From assembly GCF_000820225.1 (NCBI RefSeq), contig NZ_CDDK01000013.1:62001-126000 (forward strand): a stretch of DNA of 64,000 bases, read 5' to 3'. Source of the stretch: Aeromonas veronii bv. veronii. Its GTDB lineage: Bacteria > Pseudomonadota > Gammaproteobacteria > Enterobacterales > Aeromonadaceae. Shown here piece after piece: positions 8,796 through 16,605 of the stretch (its first letter is position 1; each line of letters opens with the position of its first letter). Made by a program: the position numbers and the translations under genes. The notes under the pieces were generated by a model. The model saw only the letters and a program-made list of their open reading frames with translations, did not search any database and had not been told where the DNA came from.

Positions 8796-9238
8796 TGTGG
8801 ATGACTTCCAGGAACAGCAACGAAATCTGCTGTTGAACGGCGGAACCGGGACGGGTCAAACCCACCTGGCATCGCCTTGGGATGCAATGCTGAGGGCCGG
8901 GTCAAGCGAGTGCGTTTCTATACAGTGGTGTACTGGTCAGCGAACTGGAGCAGGAAAAGGTGGCAGGCAAAGCCGGACTGCTTGCCATTCGGTTGGTCAA
9001 TGTCGATGCAGTGATTCTGGGCAAACTGAGCTATCTGCCGTTTGCCGAAAGCGGAGACGCTCTGCTGTTTCACCTGATCAGCAAGCTGCGCAAGCGCACC
9101 AGCCCGCTCCTGACCTCCAACCTGGCCTTCAGCAAGTGGAGAAGATGACAACGGTGATGCTGGATAGGATCATGTGAGTTTATCGAGACAGGCAACGACG
9201 CCTATCGCTTCAAACAGAGGATGAAATCAGCCAGCTAA
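8796..9238 (+). pseudogene. Degenerate IS21-family istB (transposition helper ATPase)
   Basis: Pieces of an IstB ATPase can be read in shifting frames: NLLLNGGTGTGQTHLAS (a damaged Walker A with K replaced by Q), then VSELEQEKVAGKAGLL, SYLPFAESGDALLFHLISKL, TSNLAFSKW and finally FIETGNDAYRFKQR. At least two frameshifts and a stop break it. The following 50 bp have the repeated CCCTGGTCA and GATGCTGA words typical of IS21-type ends. No istA is left. It is an old insertion between the satellite integrase and alpA. Confidence 0.7.
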
Positions 9239-9302
9239 CCCTGGTCAATGTTGGACGCTGATCCCTGGTCATTTTTCGATGCTGATTGACAACCCGATCC
9301 GT

Positions 9303-10616
9303 CTATACAGACAGACTGTTTGGCAAGTGAATTACATTGCTCTCCAACCCGGTAAATTCATGGGGTGGCACATAGTGATGCTTGCAACAGTCCAGCCAGT
9401 CAGCCCACCATTGCACCATCTGTTGCCGCTGGGTGATAAATTCGGCCCGATGAATGTAAGCCGCCCGCACACCGTTACGCTCCTTATGGCTCATCTGCCG
9501 TTCAATGGCATCCGCACTCCATTGGCCTGATTCAAGCAACGCGCTGCAGGCCATCGCCCGGAAGCCATGACCGCATACCTCCACCTTGGTGTCATAACCC
9601 AGGCGGCGCAAGGCACTATTCACGGTGTTTTCACTCATGGGTTTTGATACATCATGGTCACCGGCAAATACCAGATCAAAACGCCCGGTCAAAGGGCGGA
9701 TCGCCTCAATGATGGCCAGTGCCTGGCGTGACAACGGCACAAAGTGCGGTTCTCGCATCTTGGCACCACGATGTGAATGTTTAACCCCTTCAATGGGATC
9801 GCGGGACGCCGGGATCGTCCAGATTGCTCGCTCGATATCGAGCTCATCCCAGCGCATGAAGCGCAATTCACTCGAACGGACAAAGGTTAACAAAGTGAAT
9901 TTCACCGCCATCTTGGTCAGCAGACGTCCCGAATAACTATCGAGACGACGCACCAGCTCGGGAATATCCTGCAGCGGCAGCGCGGGATGATGCTGGACTT
10001 TGCGAACCGACAACGCCCCCGTCAAATCAGCGGCAGGATTGGCCTCAATCAAATCAGTTCGCATTGCATAACTCATTATGCCATTGATGTGTTGCCGCAC
10101 TCGTCCTGCCAAATCAAGCGCATTTCGCTGCTCTATCTTACGCAGTGGAACAAGCAGGTCACGAGTCTTGAGTTCGGCAACGGGGCAATGGCCAATCAAT
10201 GGAAACACGTCTTTTTCAAGCCGGGTCAAGATGCGTGAAGCGTGATCGGAGGACCACTTGCCAGCATTATTTGCATGCCATTCACGGGCAACAGCCTCAA
10301 AACTATTCACTTGTTTGCGGGTAATGTCGTTACGCACCTGCTGCTTATGGACGACAGGGTCAATACCCTTGGCCAACAAATTTCGTGCGGCAGCGTGTTT
10401 GGCACGGGCCTCCGTCAACGACAGGATGGGGTAATCACCAAACGCCATCAGCCCGGCCTTACCATCAGGCTTAGTGAACTTGAAGCGCCACGAACGGGTA
10501 CCGTTCTTTTTGACCAATAAGTGCAAGCCATTCCCATCGAACAGGGAATAGTCTTTTTCTCGCGGGCGGGCATTGCGACACTCGGTATCAGACAAGGGTC
10601 TGGTGGTTCGCGGCAT
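9303..10616 (-). CDS. int: P4-type tyrosine integrase of the satellite
   Basis: 437 residues with the N-terminal DUF4102/arm-binding domain (DGNGLHLLVKKNGTRSWRFKF) and a C-terminal tyrosine recombinase domain: first Arg in TFVRSSELRFMRWDEL, HxxR in GHGFRAMACSALLE, second His in RQMSHKERNGVRA and the nucleophile Tyr in AAYIHRAEF. P4-type integrases insert into tRNA 3' ends, and the gene starts about 160 bp from a 3' tRNA-Leu fragment, as expected. A ribosome site AAAGGAG precedes the ATG, and three GTATACC words overlap the promoter-leader region. Confidence 0.92.
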   Translation of the reverse strand: MPRTTRPLSDTECRNARPREKDYSLFDGNGLHLLVKKNGTRSWRFKFTKPDGKAGLMAFGDYPILSLTEARAKHAAARNLLAKGIDPVVHKQQVRNDITRKQVNSFEAVAREWHANNAGKWSSDHASRILTRLEKDVFPLIGHCPVAELKTRDLLVPLRKIEQRNALDLAGRVRQHINGIMSYAMRTDLIEANPAADLTGALSVRKVQHHPALPLQDIPELVRRLDSYSGRLLTKMAVKFTLLTFVRSSELRFMRWDELDIERAIWTIPASRDPIEGVKHSHRGAKMREPHFVPLSRQALAIIEAIRPLTGRFDLVFAGDHDVSKPMSENTVNSALRRLGYDTKVEVCGHGFRAMACSALLESGQWSADAIERQMSHKERNGVRAAYIHRAEFITQRQQMVQWWADWLDCCKHHYVPPHEFTGLESNVIHLPNSLSV

Positions 10617-10617
10617 T

Positions 10618-10663
10618 GGTATACGACTCCTTTATCGAATCGATGTATACCTAAGCGTATACC
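10618..10663 (-). promoter_or_regulatory. Three GTATACC sites in the integrase leader
   Basis: GGTATAC at 10618 and GTATACC at 10645 and 10657 lie immediately upstream of the satellite integrase; the first falls between its ribosome site and start codon. Repeated near-palindromic words here suggest an operator for integrase autoregulation or for a satellite regulator. No binding protein can be named from sequence. Confidence 0.4.
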
Positions 10664-10709
10664 AATTTATAGCGGATGTGTTAGGAATGACTCGGAATGT
10701 TCTGGACGT

Positions 10710-10746
10710 AAAAAAACCCAGAGACGTTGAATTCACTGGGTTTTTT
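10710..10746. terminator. Bidirectional terminator beside the tRNA-Leu fragment
   Basis: An 11-bp stem AAAAAACCCAG / CTGGGTTTTTT with a 14-nt loop, giving a T-run in both directions. It lies between the integrase promoter region and the tRNA fragment. It could be the original terminator of the tRNA operon carried along at the junction. Confidence 0.7.
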
Positions 10747-10773
10747 GAACTTTTTCGGAATACTTTGGAAGTA

Positions 10774-10834
10774 TTAATGGTGCCCGAGGCCGGAATCGAA
10801 CCGGCACGACGCGAACGTCGAGGGATTTTAAATC
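10774..10834 (-). repeat. attL: 61-bp copy of the tRNA-Leu 3' part
   Basis: These 61 bases are identical to 51261-51321, from the anticodon arm to the CCA end of tRNA-Leu plus four flanking bases. The identity stops abruptly at TTTTAAATC. It is the left junction of the P2-family prophage. Because it also adjoins the P4-type integrase, it probably serves as one junction of the satellite island too. Confidence 0.92.
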
Positions 10835-10869
10835 TGATTCAGCCCCATGATAAAACAAGTACTTACATA

Positions 10870-10949
10870 AAAATCAAAGAGTTAGTTAACCAATGACAAC
10901 CAAAAATGACCACCCATTTAAAATTTTGTCGCCACTTTGTCGCCACTTT
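10870..10949. promoter_or_regulatory. Left arm of the prophage attachment site
   Basis: Contains AAAATCAAAGAGTTA (10870-10884), an inverted copy of bases 51248-51262, and a tandem TGTCGCCACTT pair (10926-10949) also present at 51187-51208. In a circularised phage these would flank the 61-bp core on both sides, as integrase arm-type and accessory sites do. Confidence 0.6.
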
Positions 10950-11311
10950 CAGCCCCCACCTGACAGCATTCTCTGCAGCTTTCCCCACTCCTCGGCATAC
11001 TCCCGACGCAGATAAAACTGCCGCAAGTTGATGGTGGTTTTCTTAAGAAGACCCGCTTCGGATTCTTCTTTCAGCAGGGCCTGGATATCAAGCCAAAGCC
11101 GATCCCTCTCAAAGCCGCTCCAAATCTCAGGGACAGGAGTCAACATCTTGGTGTAACAGACAGGGGCAACCCATTCGAACAGGGCTTTTTCCACATGCTC
11201 TATTGGAAATGCCTTGGCTACTTTGGCGATGTAGCGATAGTCCACTTCGTTATCCACGAAAAACCCTGAGAGGGCTTCACACAACTCGATATCAGACCTA
11301 GTTCCCTTCAT
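10949..11311 (-). CDS. Hypothetical protein next to the phage integrase (DUF7079-like)
   Basis: 120 residues, no signal peptide or membrane segment. Segments such as ALSGFFVDNEVDYRYIAKVA and PVCYTKMLTPVPEIWSGFER resemble the small DUF7079 family of unknown function, recalled from memory and not checked. It lies downstream of the integrase on the same strand with a 30-bp gap, between int and attL, where temperate phages often keep non-essential genes. Its stop codon touches the tandem arm repeat. Confidence 0.5.
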   Translation of the reverse strand: MKGTRSDIELCEALSGFFVDNEVDYRYIAKVAKAFPIEHVEKALFEWVAPVCYTKMLTPVPEIWSGFERDRLWLDIQALLKEESEAGLLKKTTINLRQFYLRREYAEEWGKLQRMLSGGG

Positions 11312-11341
11312 CAGAACCCCTCAGCCTCCACCCTACCCAGA

Positions 11342-12397
11342 TTATTCTAAACCACAAACAGAAAGAGGATTTAGACGAATAGCATCCTCCAAGTGATCAG
11401 GGGCAAAGTGGGCGTATCGCATGGTCATGGCGATGGTGGAGTGGCCCAAGATCTTCTGCAGCACCAGAATGTTCCCGCCGTTCATCATAAAGTGGCTGGC
11501 GAAGGTATGGCGCAGCACATGGGTATTCTGCCCGGCGGGCAGCTCTAGCCCAGCACGTTCGACCACCATCTCGAAGGCGCGATAGCAGTCGCTGAACAGG
11601 CGGCCGCGCTTTCTGGGCAACTGGGCGTAGAGCTCTGGGCTGATAGGCACGCTGCGACTCTTCTTGCTCTTGGTGCGAGTGAAGGTGATGCGGTTTGGGG
11701 ATACTTGGGACTGGGTCAGTTCTTCCACCTCAGACCAGCGTGCGCCGGTGGCCAGGCAGAGTTTCACCACCAACAATAGATCGGGGTTGGGGCTCTCGGC
11801 GCAGGCGGCCAGCAGGCGCTTGAGTTCGTCGGGGTAGAGGAAGGCCAGCTCGGCCTCTGCCACCTTGTAGGCCCTCAGCCCATCGAGGGGGTTTTCACTC
11901 TGCCACTCCCCTAGCCTTTTCAGTTCGTTGAATACCGCGCGCAGGTACGCGTGTTCGCGGTTCACCGTATTGGGGGTGACGCCTTGCTTCTCCTGATTGA
12001 TGGCGCGCCGGTCGGTGATATCGCCCGATAGCCTTGCTTCACGATAAGCGGCAAAGTCACGAGCGGTGAAGTTGACCGCCAGCGGATCACCGAGATAGTG
12101 ACACACCGTCAACAGCTTGGATTTGCGGGCCTCGCCATCACGCAGGCTCTGTCCATGACGACCAAACCAGAGTTCGACCAGATCGGAGAGTCGTCGGCCA
12201 TCGATTGGTTCCCCCTGCCCCTCTAACCAAGGTTTGCCCTTGTCTGGGTCCAGCACAAAACGCTCGAACGCTAGCGCCTCACCTTTGGTAGCAAACTGCT
12301 TGCGCACTCTTGGTGCAGTAGGGTTTGTCTTGCTTGGGCGCCCCTCTGGATAAATCTCTGTAAGCCACTTACCGGATGTCTGTTTTCTTACTGTCAT
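11342..12397 (-). CDS. int: P2-type tyrosine integrase of the prophage
   Basis: 351 residues. The catalytic set of the tyrosine recombinases is visible: Arg in CLATGARWSEVEEL, Lys region TFTRTKSKKSRSVPIS, HxxR in THVLRHTFASHFM, His in LQKILGHSTIAMTMR and nucleophile Tyr in RYAHFAPDHL. This layout and length are those of P2/186 integrases. It is read towards attL and would recombine the 61-bp tRNA-Leu core; Cox, encoded at 15826, would be the excision partner. Confidence 0.93.
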   Translation of the reverse strand: MTVRKQTSGKWLTEIYPEGRPSKTNPTAPRVRKQFATKGEALAFERFVLDPDKGKPWLEGQGEPIDGRRLSDLVELWFGRHGQSLRDGEARKSKLLTVCHYLGDPLAVNFTARDFAAYREARLSGDITDRRAINQEKQGVTPNTVNREHAYLRAVFNELKRLGEWQSENPLDGLRAYKVAEAELAFLYPDELKRLLAACAESPNPDLLLVVKLCLATGARWSEVEELTQSQVSPNRITFTRTKSKKSRSVPISPELYAQLPRKRGRLFSDCYRAFEMVVERAGLELPAGQNTHVLRHTFASHFMMNGGNILVLQKILGHSTIAMTMRYAHFAPDHLEDAIRLNPLSVCGLE

Positions 12398-12457
12398 TTA
12401 TTTAATATCTCTAAAGATGACAAAACATTCCAGATATACTCCACAATCCACTACACA

Positions 12458-14245
12458 CTATTTCAAGTGATACAGAGATTTTATTATCATACGCAAAATC
12501 ATCCACCAAGCATAAACACAATACTGAGAGTTTGATTCTTGATCAGACAACAACCCATGCGCGACCTCATTCCTTAAGTTAATGCCCACGGACTCGGTAA
12601 ACACGGCCTGAAGTTCAAACAATATATCTTTACCAAGGATATTCTCAGCGGAAGGATTATTTAACAATGTTGACAACCCACATTCAGTTTCAATTCCATC
12701 TCTATCAACATTTGATGTATTAACTCCGTTACTTTTAAAAAGCACTCTAACAATGTTTTCAACCTGTGGAGCCAAAATATAAATGCAACTTGAAAAGTCA
12801 TATTCAAAGCCAAACCAAAGAGCGCTTGCCATTAATTCCTCTCGCCCATCAGGAATTATTGGTGAAAGTGCGCACACTTTAATTAAAAACTCTCTTGTAA
12901 TACGATACTCAGATAGTATTTGATTAAGCGCGGGAATAATACAGCCTTTAACATGTAGTGGAATAGCGTATTTGAAATTCTGAATCATCTTATGATGAAT
13001 AACAATTTCACTATCATCGCCATTAAAGTTAAATGAAGGAGTTTTGGCTATAACTCTTCCATCTACAGACATATAGCTCGATGAGAACAGATTGCTAAGG
13101 GGGTATTTTTTAATTTGTTTTAATGCTTGTTCTCTGCTTTCGGAATAATTAGTTATTGAAAAGCCAACGAAATACATCAATGCAAGTTCTATATTATTTT
13201 TATCTTTAACATGATTCTCTGCGTTTTTTGCAATTTCCGAAATATTAATCTTGGGAGATTTAAAAGTCCCCATTTCAGTTAGAGCCGCAGCACCAGACTC
13301 ATTTATTTTCCTTCTTATGGATTGAACTCTTTCTTCAACACCTAACTGCTCTCTATGCTTTACTGGTATTCGTCGATAAGCTTGCAAAGCATCTGTATAA
13401 AAAATATTTGCAACCATCTGAACTGAGCTTTTGGCATCACCTTCACACTCGTAGCTTTCAGCGTGAACCATCAATACTTTTAACAACAACTCCGTATCGT
13501 TAGAGTACCTTGATGCCTTCTCTGCAAGCAGACAATACTGCCTAGATTGAATATATTCTTTTGCTATCAAACATGATTGAGCACATTCAAAAAGGACACT
13601 TGCTATAACACCTATCTGATTTTCACACAAACCATGCTCAATTATTGTTTCAGCGAGCCATAGCTTCATGTATGAAGCATTTTGATAGTCATTTTCAAAT
13701 GCTTCATATAAAAAGCCTTCTATCTTAGAAATTATTGAAGTGGCTCTTACTTGCCTAGCTAAGCCAATTGCTCTGGACCAGCAATCTTTCACATATATCG
13801 ACCAGGTATTTTCATTGATCGCTATATTAATGTAACTTTCTATTGCGTCATCCACATACTTTCTATTTCTAGGTTTCCCTATATACCAAAGTAAATCAGC
13901 GAGTCTAGCCTTAAGTAAAGGTTCATGTATTTTATCGTAGACTTCACTAATAAATCCTAGTTGCTCAGCTGAAAAGTCATCAACACTTGCCGAACGCTTA
14001 GATTCAAGCTGTAGGTATGGTCTAAAGACGTCATTAGTACTGGATGGAGACAATGTCATTGAGCATATTTCATAGATGAGACTCAGTGCGTCGGCAAGTC
14101 CATTTTTATCTTCTTCTGCTTTAACTAAAGCATTTCTATATATATCGCTTAGAGAATAATACCCATGTTCAAAGGGCGGAATCGTAATTTCGTTACATAG
14201 TTCTACAAAGGAATCAACCGAAATATCAGAAAACGTGTTACTCAT
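12458..14245 (-). CDS. DUF4209-type protein with a HEPN-like RNxxxH motif (cargo)
   Basis: 595 residues, mostly helical. The C-terminus has GINLRNEVAHGLLSD, the hallmark end of the DUF4209 family. It contains Arg558-Asn-Glu-Val-Ala-His563, the Rx4H signature of HEPN ribonucleases. The N-terminal half has repeated helical segments. HEPN proteins commonly act as abortive-infection RNases, so a superinfection-exclusion role is a reasonable inference; nothing here proves it. The gene is AT-rich with many rare codons, unlike the phage backbone, and sits between int and cI on the same strand with the next gene 55 bp upstream. That marks it as horizontally acquired cargo. Confidence 0.7.
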   Translation of the reverse strand: MSNTFSDISVDSFVELCNEITIPPFEHGYYSLSDIYRNALVKAEEDKNGLADALSLIYEICSMTLSPSSTNDVFRPYLQLESKRSASVDDFSAEQLGFISEVYDKIHEPLLKARLADLLWYIGKPRNRKYVDDAIESYINIAINENTWSIYVKDCWSRAIGLARQVRATSIISKIEGFLYEAFENDYQNASYMKLWLAETIIEHGLCENQIGVIASVLFECAQSCLIAKEYIQSRQYCLLAEKASRYSNDTELLLKVLMVHAESYECEGDAKSSVQMVANIFYTDALQAYRRIPVKHREQLGVEERVQSIRRKINESGAAALTEMGTFKSPKINISEIAKNAENHVKDKNNIELALMYFVGFSITNYSESREQALKQIKKYPLSNLFSSSYMSVDGRVIAKTPSFNFNGDDSEIVIHHKMIQNFKYAIPLHVKGCIIPALNQILSEYRITREFLIKVCALSPIIPDGREELMASALWFGFEYDFSSCIYILAPQVENIVRVLFKSNGVNTSNVDRDGIETECGLSTLLNNPSAENILGKDILFELQAVFTESVGINLRNEVAHGLLSDQESNSQYCVYAWWMILRMIIKSLYHLK

Positions 14246-14300
14246 TCTTCACCCTGACCATCATATTAGTATTTACTTCCAGTCAAACAGACAGCTTAAA

Positions 14301-14771
14301 TTATTCATTTGGTATTTCACCAGTATTAAGCATTGAAATAAACTCTACCTTGTTGATTACCAATACACTTTTGTTTCTAGCATCCCTCATCTTTGAAGGT
14401 CCTGCATTATCACCATAACAAAGAACATCTAAGTCTGTTGTAACACTTTTCCTAACCAAACATTGCATAGATTCAGCCAATTGAACTAACTCATCTTTTT
14501 CCTTTTTTGAAAAACCGGTAAAACAAACCTCAAGCAATGCCTTAACTTTTGGTTTTTGCACTTCAATATGGCCAGACTTGAGTAAATGTTGAATTTCATT
14601 TTCCAGAGATACAACATCCTCCCCTTCAAATAAAACCCTATCCTGACGGAAAGTTTTTAATTTTCCATCATGAACAGCCTGAATATAAATATCATTCTCA
14701 CTAATATCTTCAAGCTCATAAGATTTAACTTCACCTTTGGCATTTACATAAATAATGTACCTAATATCCAT
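14301..14771 (-). CDS. WYL-like/BRCT domain protein (cargo)
   Basis: 156 residues from ATG 14771, which has GGGGA six bases upstream; the frame also runs back to a TTG at 14783. Residues 1-50 (IRYIIYVNAKGEVKSYELED, then KLKTFRQDRVLF) look like a WYL-type ligand-binding barrel. The C-terminal 80 residues (VCFTGFSKKEKDELVQLAES, DLDVLCYGDNAGPSKMRDAR) are a BRCT domain of the DNA-ligase type. The combination suggests sensing of nucleic acid ends or nucleotides. It is AT-rich, lies just upstream of the DUF4209 gene and may form an operon with it. Function unknown. Confidence 0.65.
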   Translation of the reverse strand: MDIRYIIYVNAKGEVKSYELEDISENDIYIQAVHDGKLKTFRQDRVLFEGEDVVSLENEIQHLLKSGHIEVQKPKVKALLEVCFTGFSKKEKDELVQLAESMQCLVRKSVTTDLDVLCYGDNAGPSKMRDARNKSVLVINKVEFISMLNTGEIPNE

Positions 14772-14798
14772 ATCAATCCCCAAAAAATTCAGGGCGCA

Positions 14799-15497
14799 TT
14801 AGCGCCCTGTTTGTCTTTTTCTAAATATTCTGTGCTCAACCATCACACCGATGATCTGGATGTGTTGTCGATCGGAGTGCATGGTGGGGTAATCCTCGTT
14901 GAGGGGGACCAGTTCAAACACCTCTTGCCCGTTCTCGTCGATGCCACGGGGCCGGTACTTTTTGAAAGTTGCCTCATTGCTGCCGTTCTTGGCCACCACG
15001 TAGTCCCCGGGCTGCGGCGCTTCGTCGGGGTCAACAATGATCAGATCCCCCTCTTTGAACTGCGGCAACATCGAATCTCCACGCAACCAAAGGCCAAAGC
15101 CAAACGGGCCGATCTCGCCGCTTGCAGATACGAACTCAACGTTGCCATCGAAGGTGGTGGCCTGCTCGCACATTTCGCGCCAGTTGCCCGCTTGGACATA
15201 ACTAAGAATCGGGATCCGCTTGCCAGGCAGCATTACCGCCGGTTCGACGTTGTGATAACCAGGAATAGGCTGTTCTTCAGCTAGCTCAGGTGTATCCCCA
15301 CTCCCTGTCAAAAGCCAGTCAACAGTTACCCCCAGCGCTTCGGCCAAATCGTTCAGATAACGGCCTTTAGGCTGGTTCAGGCCAGATTCCCACTTACTGA
15401 TTGAAACGCGGGTAATCCCGATTCGCTTAGCAAGTTCGTCTTGGCTCATTTTCTGCGCGCGTCTGCGTGCAGATATCCGGTCATTGATAGTTTCCAT
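14799..15497 (-). CDS. cI: Prophage repressor, XRE HTH plus LexA-type self-cleaving domain
   Basis: 232 residues. The HTH (MSQDELAKRIGITRVSISKW) is at about 17-36. A linker follows, then an S24 peptidase domain with cleavage site Ala103-Gly104 (VQAGNW), catalytic Ser142 in RGDSMLPQF and the catalytic Lys in ATFKKYR (about 179). RecA-stimulated self-cleavage after DNA damage would induce the prophage. It is divergent from the Cro-like gene across a 118-bp operator region. P2 itself has a non-cleavable C repressor, so this prophage should be SOS-inducible, like 186 but by direct cleavage. Confidence 0.93.
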   Translation of the reverse strand: METINDRISARRRAQKMSQDELAKRIGITRVSISKWESGLNQPKGRYLNDLAEALGVTVDWLLTGSGDTPELAEEQPIPGYHNVEPAVMLPGKRIPILSYVQAGNWREMCEQATTFDGNVEFVSASGEIGPFGFGLWLRGDSMLPQFKEGDLIIVDPDEAPQPGDYVVAKNGSNEATFKKYRPRGIDENGQEVFELVPLNEDYPTMHSDRQHIQIIGVMVEHRIFRKRQTGR

Positions 15498-15615
15498 AAA
15501 CCTAAGTTACCACCCCACACCGTAACTAAAGCAACGAAACTGCTTGATCTTAAATCGACCCTTAAGTTACATTCACCTCATTCCGACACTTATGGAACGG
15601 AAAGAGAGGTGAGTA
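15498..15615. promoter_or_regulatory. Divergent immunity operators between cI and cro
   Basis: Three copies of a CYTWAGTTAC word are present: CCTAAGTTAC at 15501, the inverse GTAACTAAAG at 15522, and CTTAAGTTAC at 15561. They are natural binding sites for the repressor and the Cro-like protein and cover both divergent promoters. A fourth exact inverse copy lies at 15801. Confidence 0.65.
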
Positions 15616-15804
15616 ATGCAAAAATCTGAAGTGATAGAGCACTTCGGCACGGTAACAGCAACCGCGAAAGCACTGGGAATTTCACATGTAGCTGTCAGCA
15701 AGTGGGCTGAAAAAATCCCGAAGGGCCGAGCCTACCAAATCGAAGTACTGACTGGCGGCAAATTGAAAGCCGAACAGACTCAAACTGCGCAAGGAAGCGC
15801 GTAA
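15616..15804 (+). CDS. cro: Cro-like early regulator
   Basis: A 62-residue single-domain HTH protein (EVIEHFGTVTATAKALGISH, VAVSKWAEKIPKGRAYQIEV) of the Cro/YdaS type, with a GAGGTGA ribosome site 5 nt upstream. It is the first gene of the rightward early operon, divergent from the repressor. It probably represses cI by binding the CTTAAGTTAC sites and so promotes the lytic route. Confidence 0.8.
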   Translation: MQKSEVIEHFGTVTATAKALGISHVAVSKWAEKIPKGRAYQIEVLTGGKLKAEQTQTAQGSA

Positions 15805-15810
15805 CTTAAG
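15801..15810 (+). promoter_or_regulatory. Fourth immunity operator, at the cro-cox junction
   Basis: GTAACTTAAG is the exact complement of the CTTAAGTTAC operator at 15561. It covers the last codons of cro just ahead of the cox ribosome site. A repressor bound here could act as a roadblock or could loop to the main operator. Confidence 0.5.
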
Positions 15811-15825
15811 CAACAGGAGGCACTC

Positions 15826-16095
15826 ATGATCATAGCCCCTATCCACATAGACACCCCGGTTTGCACGGTCGAGAGCTTCTCCGAGCGGACCGGTTTGACC
15901 CAGCGCACGGTTGAAAACTACGTGCGTGCCGGGCGCATTCCAATCATGCCCAAGCAAGGCCGATCTGAAAAAGTGCTGATCAACCTGGTGCTCTACACCC
16001 AGCAGGCCATGAATCAACCGGGTCTGGAACCCATTTCGAAACCTGTACGCACACCAAGAGTGTCGCGCAAGCAGCGGGATGAAGACCATGTTTGA
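15826..16095 (+). CDS. cox: Cox/Apl-type excisionase and regulator
   Basis: 89 residues with a MerR-like HTH: CTVESFSERTGLTQRTVENY, VRAGRIPIMPKQGRSEKVLI, then NLVLYT. This is the Phage_Cox pattern. Cox binds attP to favour excision and represses the lysogenic promoter. It has an AGGAGG ribosome site, follows cro by 21 bp and overlaps the next gene. Confidence 0.85.
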   Translation: MIIAPIHIDTPVCTVESFSERTGLTQRTVENYVRAGRIPIMPKQGRSEKVLINLVLYTQQAMNQPGLEPISKPVRTPRVSRKQRDEDHV

Positions 16096-16597
16096 ACAAA
16101 CATGCAGCAAACATCCTCACTGGGTCAGTGCCTGCCAGCGCTTTGCGGCGAACCACAACGTGGCCGAACTCGCCGACAAGGCAGGCATTAACCCGCAGAC
16201 CCTGCGCAACAAGTTAAACCCCGACCAGCCCCACGAGCTGACCGTAGTCGAGCTGATTGCCATCACCCAAGCGAGTGAGGGGGATGAAACCCTCTTCGAT
16301 GGCGCCTTGTTCTGCTGTGGCCTGACGGCCATTGCCATCCCCGAGCGGGAGAAGGGCCCTAGCCTGGCCCATCAGGTGATTGACACCACGGCCAAGGTGG
16401 CCGGACTCGGTGCGCAGGCGCTGACAGTGGTGGAGAGCGGCCGCGTCACCAAAGGGCAGCGCAATGCACTGGTCGGTGCTGCAACGGCAGCCATGGGCAA
16501 CCTCGCCCTACTGATCACCGAGATCGAGCACAAATACCAAGCCATTCCCTCTCTGTCTTGTGCGCTGGATATGGCGCGCATGGCGGCCGGGGCTTAG
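16079..16597 (+). CDS. CII-like regulatory protein (Phage_CP76 family)
   Basis: 172 residues. The N-terminus has an HTH (NVAELADKAGINPQTLRNKL) followed by a long helical C-terminus, as in the CII protein of phage 186. 186 CII activates the establishment promoter for lysogeny. Start is either 16079 or ATG 16088; both overlap the end of cox. It belongs to the early operon. Confidence 0.85.
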   Translation: MKTMFEQTCSKHPHWVSACQRFAANHNVAELADKAGINPQTLRNKLNPDQPHELTVVELIAITQASEGDETLFDGALFCCGLTAIAIPEREKGPSLAHQVIDTTAKVAGLGAQALTVVESGRVTKGQRNALVGAATAAMGNLALLITEIEHKYQAIPSLSCALDMARMAAGA

Positions 16598-16605
16598 GAG
16601 AACCC

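Noticed and set aside
10774..10834. A second tRNA-Leu gene
   Set aside because: Only the 3' 57 bases are present; the acceptor 5' half and D-arm are missing, so it is an att fragment.
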